In this document: piece by piece, positions 36,988-44,164 of the stretch
Position numbering within the stretch: position 1 is the stretch's first letter
Layout of the letters: each line of letters opens with the position of its first letter
NCBI GenBank assembly: GCA_025458525.1
Contig: JALOSF010000001.1
Span: forward strand, 1 to 64,000
Source of the DNA: Cypionkella sp.
Lineage (GTDB): Bacteria; Pseudomonadota; Alphaproteobacteria; Rhodobacterales; Rhodobacteraceae
Direction: 5' to 3'
Length of the DNA: 64,000 bases
Program-made: the position numbers and the translations under genes
The notes under the pieces: generated by a model
The model's input: only the letters and a program-made list of their open reading frames with translations
What the model was told of the DNA's origin: nothing
The model's database searches: none

Positions 36988-37372
36988 TCACCGCCGCGCC
37001 TGCCCGACATGGCGGCCCACCGCCTCGGGGCGGGGCAGGTCCGCATGGGCTGTCGCGACAGGGCGCAGCCGCGCGAGGATCGCCTCGGGGGCCGCGCAGG
37101 CCTTGCCGCGTGTCATGTCAACGTGCAGCAGCATCTGTTCCAGCGTGGCCACCGGCTGCCCGTCCTTCATGATCCGGATAAAGAGGTGCAGCCGCTTTTC
37201 ATCAGCCGCAAGCACCTGCACCGTGCCCGTCAAGCTGTCGCCCAGACGGGCCTCCGCCAGGTGCAGGATATGGGTTTCAGCGGTGTAATAGCTAAAGCCC
37301 GAACGCCGCAAAAAGATAGCGGCTTTCCGTCATGTGGCCGTTATAGTCGATCCAGCCCGGCAGCACCGTCAT
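36988..37372 (-). pseudogene. Betainyl-CoA thioesterase-like gene broken by internal deletion and frameshift
   Basis: The gene starts at 37372, overlapping the dehydrogenase stop by 4 bases, and reads MTVLPGWIDYNGHMTESRYLF before running into TAG at 37292-37294. The rest of the hot-dog thioesterase continues in another frame from about 37311 (SGFSYYTAETHILHLAEARLG) to 36988. In intact homologues roughly 20 residues lie between the ESRYL and SGFSYYT blocks; here only a few codons remain. So a deletion of about 55-70 bases changed the frame. The downstream piece could start at a TTG but would lack the catalytic DYNGHM segment. In the pathway this enzyme hydrolyses betainyl-CoA to glycine betaine. 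Confidence 0.8.
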
Positions 37373-38388
37373 TCGCGCCAGTTCAACGGTCCGTCTGCCG
37401 CGACGGGCGCCGGGGCTGCGGCCCTGCGACGGGCGTCATGGTCCAGCAGAACCTTGCCTGCGCCCCAGTTGCGTTCCTTGAGAACGCGCAGAAATCCGAT
37501 CAGGTTCTGGTCGCGGATCCGCTCCAGCGCGCGCATGGAATAGGCGCCCGATTGCGCATCCGACTGCCCGACGATCAGATCGACCAAGGCATCGTCGAAG
37601 GCGGGCACATCGGTAAGCCGGCTCCAGGGCGCGGTGAGGCAGGGGCCGAACTGATCCAGAAATTGCGTCATGCCCGCCGCACCGCCCGCGATGCGATAGG
37701 TCTCGAAAAGGCCCATCTGGCCCCAGCGCAGACCAAAACCCATGCGGATCGCCTCGTCGATCTCCTCGGTGGTGGCGATGCCATCCTTGACCAGCCAAAG
37801 CGCCTCGCGCCAGACCGCCTCCAGAAGACGGTCGGCAATATGGGCATCGATCTCTTTGCGGATGTGCAGGGGAAACATGCCGATCTCGCGCAGCGTTCCC
37901 TTCACGCCTTCGATCAGAGCCGGGTCGCAGGCGGGGCTCGGCACCAGCTCGACCAGAGGCAACAGGTAAACCGGGTTGAACGGATGCGCGACAAAGATCG
38001 TGGCCGGGTTCACCGCCTTCTGCTGCAAATCCGAAGGCGTGAAGCCCGAGGTCGAACTGCCCAGCGGGGTTGCGGGCGCGACGCGCTGAACCCGGGACAA
38101 GACCTCATGCTTCAGCTCAAGCCGTTCGCTCACCGACTCCTGAATGTAATCGGCGCCTTCAACCGCCTCCGCGACCGTTGCGGCAAAGCGAAGTTGGCCC
38201 TCGGTGGGCATCGGCCCGTCCGACAGTGCCGGCAGGGCGGCCCGGGCCATGGCCAGCACCTCGCCCATCTTGCGCGGGGCATCGGGATCTGGGTCAAAGA
38301 CCGCCACGTCCCAGCCGTTGAGCAGGAAACGCGCGGCCCAGCCGCCGCCAATCACGCCCGCGCCGATGATGCTTGCCTTGCCCGTCAT
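37369..38388 (-). CDS. lcdH: L-carnitine 3-dehydrogenase
   Basis: 339 residues, 3-hydroxyacyl-CoA-dehydrogenase fold. NAD-binding SIIGAGVIGGGWAARFLLNGW, then SSTSGFTPSDLQ and the catalytic-His block AHPFNPVYLLPLVELV. It oxidises carnitine to 3-dehydrocarnitine. In many relatives the enzyme is fused to, or directly followed by, a thioesterase; here the thioesterase follows with an ATGA overlap but is broken. The upstream neighbours (lipocalin, BKACE) complete the known carnitine-to-betaine gene set. Confidence 0.9.
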   Translation of the reverse strand: MTGKASIIGAGVIGGGWAARFLLNGWDVAVFDPDPDAPRKMGEVLAMARAALPALSDGPMPTEGQLRFAATVAEAVEGADYIQESVSERLELKHEVLSRVQRVAPATPLGSSTSGFTPSDLQQKAVNPATIFVAHPFNPVYLLPLVELVPSPACDPALIEGVKGTLREIGMFPLHIRKEIDAHIADRLLEAVWREALWLVKDGIATTEEIDEAIRMGFGLRWGQMGLFETYRIAGGAAGMTQFLDQFGPCLTAPWSRLTDVPAFDDALVDLIVGQSDAQSGAYSMRALERIRDQNLIGFLRVLKERNWGAGKVLLDHDARRRAAAPAPVAADGPLNWRE

Positions 38389-38496
38389 GCCGCCCCCGCG
38401 CGCCTACCTTCGCATCCCGCCCCGGTCACAGCCCGGTGTCGCGTCGGGCAGCCCGCCCGCGCCCGACTGCCACGTCGCGACGGGCCGCGCATCCGG

Positions 38497-39015
38497 TCAG
38501 AACGGCTTTTGCGGCGTGCGCTGCAAGGCCGCCACATCATAGCCGTTGCGGTCAAAGACATCGGCGGCCCAGCGCCGTTCGTCAGGCGTCACATGGGCAT
38601 CGCGGTGCAACATCCACCCCGCCAGCCGCGTTGGCGTGCCCACCAGAAGCGTGCGTCCGTCGCGGCTTTGGCCGATCACCCAGTAATCCCCGGCAAAGGG
38701 CACGCCTGCCAGCTTGACCTTGAATTGGCCCGGTCCGACCTTGGTCGCCGTGCCCGTGATCTGCACCGCCTGCGCCCCCCGGCGGCAGCGATTGTCCACG
38801 CTCAACCCGCCCTCGATGGGGGCATAGGTCGCGGTGGTATGCGTGCAGCCGTCCTGAAACGGCGCGGGAAAGCTGGCAACCTCATACCAGGTCCCCACCA
38901 AGGCCTCGGGCGCGATGTCGAGCAGATACATCGGCGCGGTCGCATAGCGCGGCGAAGGCGTGTGCGGATCACACGCGGCCAAGGCCAAAACCGACAGCAG
39001 CAGAATTCGTTTCAT
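38497..39015 (-). CDS. Lipocalin-family outer-membrane lipoprotein (Blc-like)
   Basis: 172 residues. Lipobox VLALAAC (lipidated C15), then the lipocalin signature GTWYEVASFPAPFQDGC and the C-terminal WVIGQSRDGRTLLVGTPTRLAGW (in part). Blc-type lipocalins bind lipids at the outer membrane. The start overlaps the BKACE stop (ATGA), so it belongs to the carnitine operon, where a lipocalin gene is recurrent in Rhodobacterales as far as I recall. Its role in carnitine use is unknown. Confidence 0.88.
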   Translation of the reverse strand: MKRILLLSVLALAACDPHTPSPRYATAPMYLLDIAPEALVGTWYEVASFPAPFQDGCTHTTATYAPIEGGLSVDNRCRRGAQAVQITGTATKVGPGQFKVKLAGVPFAGDYWVIGQSRDGRTLLVGTPTRLAGWMLHRDAHVTPDERRWAADVFDRNGYDVAALQRTPQKPF

Positions 39016-39917
39016 AGCGGAGCCCTCTTTTCCAGCTTGAGCCGTTTGCGCACCTCGGCTGGGGTGATGACGCGCGCGCCCATGTTTTCGACGATCGTGG
39101 CCGCGCGCTCCACAAGCTGAGCATTGGTTGCCAGAACGCCCTTGTCCAGCCAAAGGTTGTCCTCCAGCCCGACGCGCACATTGCCGCCTGCAAGAACGGC
39201 AGCGGCGACATAGGGCATCTGATGACGCCCGAGGGAAAACGCCGACCAATGCCACCCGGCCGGCAGGTTGCTGACCATGGCCATGAAAGTATGCAGATCA
39301 TCGGGCGCCCCCCATGGCACCCCCATGCACAGCTGCACCAGCACCGGCTCGGGGATCACGGCCTCGCGCACCAGTTCGCGGGCCAGCCAGAGATGCCCGG
39401 TGTCAAAGGCCTCGATCTCGATCCGCACCCCGGCCGCTGTCATCCGTCGCGCCATGTCGCGCAACAGGCTGGGCGTGTTGACCATCACATAATCGGCCTC
39501 GTTGAAATTCATCGTGCCACAGTCCAGCGTGCAGATCTCTGGCCGGCAGGCCACCACATGCGCGACCCGTTCCGTGGCCCCCGCCATATCCGACCGCGGG
39601 CCCGCGACCATGGCTTCGCTGCCCTCGAAATGGATGTCGCCTCCCATGCCCGCGGTCAGGTTCAGCACCACATCCTCGCCCGCGTCACGGATACGCTCGG
39701 TCACTTCGCGGTACAGGGCAAGGGCCCGTGCAGGCGCGCCGGTTTCCGGATCGCGCACATGGCAATGCACAACCGCCGCACCGGCCTTGGCCGCATCGAT
39801 CGCGCTGTCGGCGATCTGTTTGGGGCTGCGCGGCACATGCGGGCTGCGGTCCTGCGTGCCACCGGACCCGGTGACGGCGCAGGTGATGAAAACCTCTCGG
39901 TTCATGGTCAATGGCAT
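39012..39917 (-). CDS. Beta-keto acid cleavage enzyme (BKACE), 3-dehydrocarnitine:acetyl-CoA type
   Basis: 301-residue zinc TIM barrel of the DUF849/BKACE family. Zinc ligands are in AAVVHCHVRDPETG, with NLTAGMGGD and AFDTGHL farther on. In this operon it should convert 3-dehydrocarnitine and acetyl-CoA to betainyl-CoA and acetoacetate. The start at 39917 has a poly-G ribosome site; a second ATG at 39905 is possible. First gene of the minus-strand carnitine unit, with 224 bases upstream that should hold its promoter. Confidence 0.88.
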   Translation of the reverse strand: MPLTMNREVFITCAVTGSGGTQDRSPHVPRSPKQIADSAIDAAKAGAAVVHCHVRDPETGAPARALALYREVTERIRDAGEDVVLNLTAGMGGDIHFEGSEAMVAGPRSDMAGATERVAHVVACRPEICTLDCGTMNFNEADYVMVNTPSLLRDMARRMTAAGVRIEIEAFDTGHLWLARELVREAVIPEPVLVQLCMGVPWGAPDDLHTFMAMVSNLPAGWHWSAFSLGRHQMPYVAAAVLAGGNVRVGLEDNLWLDKGVLATNAQLVERAATIVENMGARVITPAEVRKRLKLEKRAPL

Positions 39918-40093
39918 GACACCCCCCCGTTGTCGCTTGCGCCGTCCTTCTTGCGCGACGGCCGCTGCCCTTGGCAATTTGGAAATCACGCAAGTGCCGC
40001 GCGGGGCCTGTCGCACCCAGCACCCGTTTCCCACATGGGCCTTGCATCTTTCATGGCGATCCCGGGCGATCGGCCACAGGCCCAAGGCGGCCG

Positions 40094-40113
40094 CGCCCCC
40101 AACGAAGGGGGCG
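40094..40113 (-). terminator. Hairpin downstream of the M3 peptidase gene
   Basis: CGCCCCC/GGGGGCG with a 6-base loop, 29 bases after the peptidase stop on the minus strand. No T-run. Confidence 0.45.
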
Positions 40114-40141
40114 AAGCCCGCCGATCAGGCGCCGGGCGCTG

Positions 40142-42157
40142 TCAGGCCGCGTCCAGCAGGCCGCGCCCCCTCAGCAAAGCCTCGACCCCGGGCATGCGGC
40201 CCCGGAACTGAAGATACAACTGCTCGGCATCCCGCGATCCCCCGGCCGAGAGGATGAACTTTTCAAGCCGGGCCGAGGTTGCGGGATCAAAGGGATCGCC
40301 TGCCTCCTCAAAGGCGGCAAAGGCATCGGCATCCATCACTTCAGACCACATGTAGCTGTAATAGCCCGACGAATAGCCGTCGCCCGAAAAGACATGCGCG
40401 AAATGCGGTGTGGCGTGGCGCATCCTGATCGCTCTGGGCATGCCCAGCGCCTCAAGGATTTCCGCCTGTTTCTGCATCGGATCGGCGGGCGGTGTTCCCT
40501 GATGGAATTCCAGATCGACCAGCGCGCTTGCCACGAATTCAACGGTGGCAAATCCCTGATCATAGGTTCCGGCCGCCAGCAACCGACGCAACAGATCGGC
40601 GGGCATTGCCTCGCGCGTCTGCCAATGCCGGGCGTGCTGCTCCAGCACCGCAGGCACCTCCAGCCAATGTTCATAGAGCTGGCTGGGCAGTTCCACGAAA
40701 TCGCGCGCAACACTGGTGCCACTGATGAACCCATAGGTCACATCCGACAGCATCTGATGCAGCGCATGGCCGAATTCGTGAAACAGCGTCCGCGCGTCGT
40801 CATAGGACAAAAGCGCCGGATCGCCTTTGGCAAAGTTGCACACGTTGACGACAATCGGCCGCACATCGCCGCCCAGTTTGCGCTGGCTGCGCATGGCCGA
40901 ACACCACGCGCCTGACCGTTTCGATCCGCGCGCAAAATAATCGCCGAGGAACACCGCGATATGGCTGCCGCCGCGCGTCACCTCCCACCCGCGCACATCG
41001 GGGTGATAGAACGGCCCGTCGATTTCGCGAAACTCAAGCCCGAACAAGCGGTTGGCGCAGTCGAATTGCGCGGCCAGCATCGCGTCCAGCGACAGATAGG
41101 GCTTCAGCGCCGCCTCATCCAGATCATGCTCGGCGCGGCGGCGCTTTTCGCTGTAATAGCGCCAATCCCACGGCTCCAGCGGGCCCGTGATCCCGTCGGC
41201 ATGCAGCATCGCCTCCAGCACGCCGCCATCGGCTTCGGCCTTGGCGCGCGCCGGGGTCCAGACCCGCATCAGCAGATCGCGCACCGCCGCCGGGGTTTTG
41301 GCCATCTCGGGTTCGAGTTTGTAATCGGCAAAGCTCGGATAGCCCAAAAGCTGCGCGCGCTCATGCCGCAAGGCCAGGATTTCAGCGGCAATCGCCCGGT
41401 TGTCATGGGCATCGCCATTGGCCCCCCGCGCGACCCATGCCTCGTAGGCGCGCTGGCGCAAGGAACGGCGGGGAGAGAATTGCAGGAAAGGCACGATCAG
41501 GCTGCGGTTGAGCGTGACCACCGGGCCGCCCGCCCCGCGCTCCTCGCCCGCTGCGCGCGCGCTGGCCACCACAAAATCGGGCAGCCCTTCCAGATCGCTC
41601 TCGGCCAAGGGCATGGACCACGCGCGCTCATCGGCCAGAAGGTTTTGGCTGAACTGGGTGCCCAGCACGGCAAGCCGCGACTTCACCGCCGTCAGACGCT
41701 CTGCCTCGGCCCCCTCCAACAGCGCGCCCGAGCGGACAAACATCTGCCGATACAGCGTCAGCACCCGCAGCTGTTCATCGCTAAGGCCAAGCGTCTCGCG
41801 CTGCTGCCACAGGGCCTCGATCTTGGCGAACAGCGCCTTGTTGTTCGACACTTCCGAAGAAAACGCGCTCATCTTTGGCGCAAGATCGCGCATCAGCGCC
41901 TCGCGCGCGTCATTGGAGTCAGCGCCCGACAGGTTGTAGAACACCCCCGCCACCCGGTCGAGCGCGCCTTCGGCCAACTCCAGCGCCTCGATCACATTGG
42001 CAAAGGTCGGCGGTTCCGCGCTATCGGCGATGGCGGCGATGTTGGCGCGCGCCTCGGCCAGGGCGCTGTCAAAGGCGGGGCCGAAATCTTCGTCCCGGAT
42101 CTGGTCAAAGGGCGGCAGACCAAAGGGCGTGGTCCAGTCTTGCGCGAAAACAGTCAT
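40142..42157 (-). CDS. M3-family oligopeptidase (PrlC/Dcp-like)
   Basis: 671-residue zinc metallopeptidase with the HEFGHALH motif of the thimet/oligopeptidase A family; the third ligand region is YEHWLEVPAVL. It degrades short peptides, including cleaved signal peptides, in the cytoplasm. No signal peptide. Start MTVFAQDWTTPFG follows a GGAGAT-type site. Pth lies upstream on the same strand after 63 bases. Confidence 0.93.
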   Translation of the reverse strand: MTVFAQDWTTPFGLPPFDQIRDEDFGPAFDSALAEARANIAAIADSAEPPTFANVIEALELAEGALDRVAGVFYNLSGADSNDAREALMRDLAPKMSAFSSEVSNNKALFAKIEALWQQRETLGLSDEQLRVLTLYRQMFVRSGALLEGAEAERLTAVKSRLAVLGTQFSQNLLADERAWSMPLAESDLEGLPDFVVASARAAGEERGAGGPVVTLNRSLIVPFLQFSPRRSLRQRAYEAWVARGANGDAHDNRAIAAEILALRHERAQLLGYPSFADYKLEPEMAKTPAAVRDLLMRVWTPARAKAEADGGVLEAMLHADGITGPLEPWDWRYYSEKRRRAEHDLDEAALKPYLSLDAMLAAQFDCANRLFGLEFREIDGPFYHPDVRGWEVTRGGSHIAVFLGDYFARGSKRSGAWCSAMRSQRKLGGDVRPIVVNVCNFAKGDPALLSYDDARTLFHEFGHALHQMLSDVTYGFISGTSVARDFVELPSQLYEHWLEVPAVLEQHARHWQTREAMPADLLRRLLAAGTYDQGFATVEFVASALVDLEFHQGTPPADPMQKQAEILEALGMPRAIRMRHATPHFAHVFSGDGYSSGYYSYMWSEVMDADAFAAFEEAGDPFDPATSARLEKFILSAGGSRDAEQLYLQFRGRMPGVEALLRGRGLLDAA

Positions 42158-42220
42158 GCGAAATCTCCTTTGCCGGGTAAGCTAGGCACGCCGGTGACAA
42201 AGGTCCACACCCGACGCGAC

Positions 42221-42922
42221 CTAGCGAAACCGGTCGAGCAATTTCTGCATCGGGCTGCGGGTGTCTTCGTCGGCCACGGCTGGCTTTGGCGCGGGCTTGG
42301 CGTCAGGCTTTTCCTGTGGCGCGGCGGCCGCTGCCGCACGATCGGAGGACCGGGGCGGGGCCGTGCGCAAGGCGACCGCGTTCATGAATTTCTGACCGTC
42401 CCCGGCGGCCAGATGCACGGCGCCTTCGGAAACCCCGCGCAACAGATCATCCAGCCAGTCCTGATCGGCCTTGGCAAAATCGTGCAAAACGTAATGGGCC
42501 ACCGCATCCTTGTGCCCCGGATGCCCGATGCCAAGCCGCACGCGGGCATAGCCTTCGCCCAGCATCCCGCTGATCGAGCGCAGGCCATTGTGCCCCGCAT
42601 GGCCGCCGCCCTGCTTGATCCGGCACTTGCCGGGCGCAAGGTCAAGCTCGTCATGCAGCACCGTCACATCGGATAGCGCCAGTTTGTAAAAGGTCATCAC
42701 CGCCTGCACCGACTGGCCCGACAGGTTCATGAAGGTGCCGGGTTTGAGCAGCAGCACCTTTTCCGCCCCAAGCCGCCCCTCGGCCACCTCGCCCTTGAAC
42801 GCCGCGCGCCATGGGCCAAAGCCATGATCTGCCGCGATCCGGTCCACCGCCATGAAGCCGATGTTATGCCGGTTGCCCGCATATTTTGCGCCCGGATTGC
42901 CAAGACCTACAAGCAGTTTCAT
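42221..42922 (-). CDS. pth: Peptidyl-tRNA hydrolase
   Basis: 233 residues: MKLLVGLGNPGAKYAGNRHNIGFM with the catalytic His (in part), KPGTFMNLSGQSV, and LHDELDLAPGKCRIKQGGGHAGHNGL. It frees tRNA from stalled peptidyl-tRNA. A Pro/Ala-rich C-terminal tail of about 40 residues goes beyond the enzyme core, as in several alphaproteobacteria. Confidence 0.96.
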   Translation of the reverse strand: MKLLVGLGNPGAKYAGNRHNIGFMAVDRIAADHGFGPWRAAFKGEVAEGRLGAEKVLLLKPGTFMNLSGQSVQAVMTFYKLALSDVTVLHDELDLAPGKCRIKQGGGHAGHNGLRSISGMLGEGYARVRLGIGHPGHKDAVAHYVLHDFAKADQDWLDDLLRGVSEGAVHLAAGDGQKFMNAVALRTAPPRSSDRAAAAAAPQEKPDAKPAPKPAVADEDTRSPMQKLLDRFR

Positions 42923-42996
42923 CGCGCTCTCCTGTTGCCCCTTCCTTGACGAAGCGCGCCCCAGTCGTCAAGCATCGCAGCGGAAGGGGAGCCCGC

Positions 42997-43995
42997 ATGC
43001 GCTTTGCCGTCGTCTGTTCCGTTCGCAACGAGGGCCCGTTCCTGGTGGAATGGGTGGCATGGTATCGCCGCCTTGGCTTTACCGACATCGTTGTCGTCAC
43101 CAATGATTGCACCGACCGCTCCCCCGACCTGCTTGACGCCTTGCAGGCTGCGGGCTGGTTGACCCACCTGCGCCACGACGTGCCCGATGGCACCAATATC
43201 TGCGCGCGCAAACTCGAGGCGGCAAAGGCCTTGCCACAGGTCGCACAGGCCGATTGGGTGCTGGTCTGCGATGTGGACGAGTTTCTGGTCATCCACCGCG
43301 GCGGCGGGCAGATCACCGATCTGATCCCGGCCCAGCCCGATTTCCTTGGCATGGCGATCAACTGGCGGGTGTTTGGCACCTCGGGTCAGACGATCTGGCA
43401 AGACGGCCTTGTCCATCGCCAGTTTACCAAGGCGGCCGCAGCCACGGATTTCGCCTCGACCTGGGTCAAGACGCTCCACGCCCGGCCGGGCTGGTTCCGC
43501 AAACTGGGCGAGCACGGACCAAAGCGCCTCTTGCCGCGCCATGCCGCAAGATGGGGGCAAAAGGGTCTGGCTTGGGTCAACGCCGATGGCCATGATCTGC
43601 CGGAATGGCGGCCCGACGGCGACTACATGCGCCGCATGCCGGCCGAACGGGTCAGCTTTGCCACGGCACAGATGAACCATTACATGATCCGCTCGGACGA
43701 GAGTTTCAGCCTGAAACGCGGAACGCTGTCATCGGTTGCCGGAAAAGACCGCTATACCGATGGCTATTACGCCCGCTACAACCGGAACGAGGTCGAGGAC
43801 CGCAGCGCCCTGCGCCATGCCGATGCCTTTGACACGGTCCATGCAGAAGCGATGGCGTTGCCGGGGGTTGCCCGCCTGCATCACCTGTGCTGCGCCGATT
43901 ATGTCGGTCGCCTTGCCGCAAGCGCGGGGCGCGATCCGGCGGCCGATCCCCGCCATGCCGCCCATCTTGTCGCAGCCGCTGCCGCTGGCCCCTGA
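42997..43995 (+). CDS. Glycosyltransferase family 2-like protein (GT92/DUF4422-like branch)
   Basis: 332 residues. An N-terminal nucleotide-sugar fold (VCSVRNEGPFLVEWVAWYRRLGF, in part) and a DxD-type motif VLVCDVDEFLVIH. NHYMIRSDESFSLKR near the C-terminus fits the group that modifies surface glycans. AAGGGGAG precedes the ATG at 42997. Donor and acceptor unknown. It diverges from pth. Confidence 0.8.
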   Translation: MRFAVVCSVRNEGPFLVEWVAWYRRLGFTDIVVVTNDCTDRSPDLLDALQAAGWLTHLRHDVPDGTNICARKLEAAKALPQVAQADWVLVCDVDEFLVIHRGGGQITDLIPAQPDFLGMAINWRVFGTSGQTIWQDGLVHRQFTKAAAATDFASTWVKTLHARPGWFRKLGEHGPKRLLPRHAARWGQKGLAWVNADGHDLPEWRPDGDYMRRMPAERVSFATAQMNHYMIRSDESFSLKRGTLSSVAGKDRYTDGYYARYNRNEVEDRSALRHADAFDTVHAEAMALPGVARLHHLCCADYVGRLAASAGRDPAADPRHAAHLVAAAAAGP

Positions 43996-44059
43996 CCGGC
44001 CCAAGGCATGGCGCGGTCGATGCGTCCGTGGCACAGGCGTTTTACCCGGTTCTGCCCCG

Positions 44060-44098
44060 GTGATTTGCCCGCGTGATTTGCCCCTGTGATTTGCCCGC
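44060..44098. repeat. Three 13-base tandem repeats
   Basis: Unit GTGATTTGCCCGC, with the second copy ending CCT instead of CGC, and a partial fourth start GTGA. They lie between the glycosyltransferase and caspase-like genes, about 65 bases before the latter's start. Confidence 0.85.
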
Positions 44099-44164
44099 GT
44101 GACAGGTGTTTTCATGTGACAAAAGCGCAAGCGCCGTGGCAGGCTGCGGCAAAGGAGGACAAGC

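Noticed and set aside
36859..39120. A 753-codon plus-strand frame across the carnitine genes.
   Set aside because: It runs antisense to four genes with overlaps typical of an operon; the product is low in recognisable structure.
40961..42676. A 571-codon plus-strand frame opposite the M3 peptidase and pth.
   Set aside because: Both minus-strand genes have complete motifs; the plus-strand product has none.
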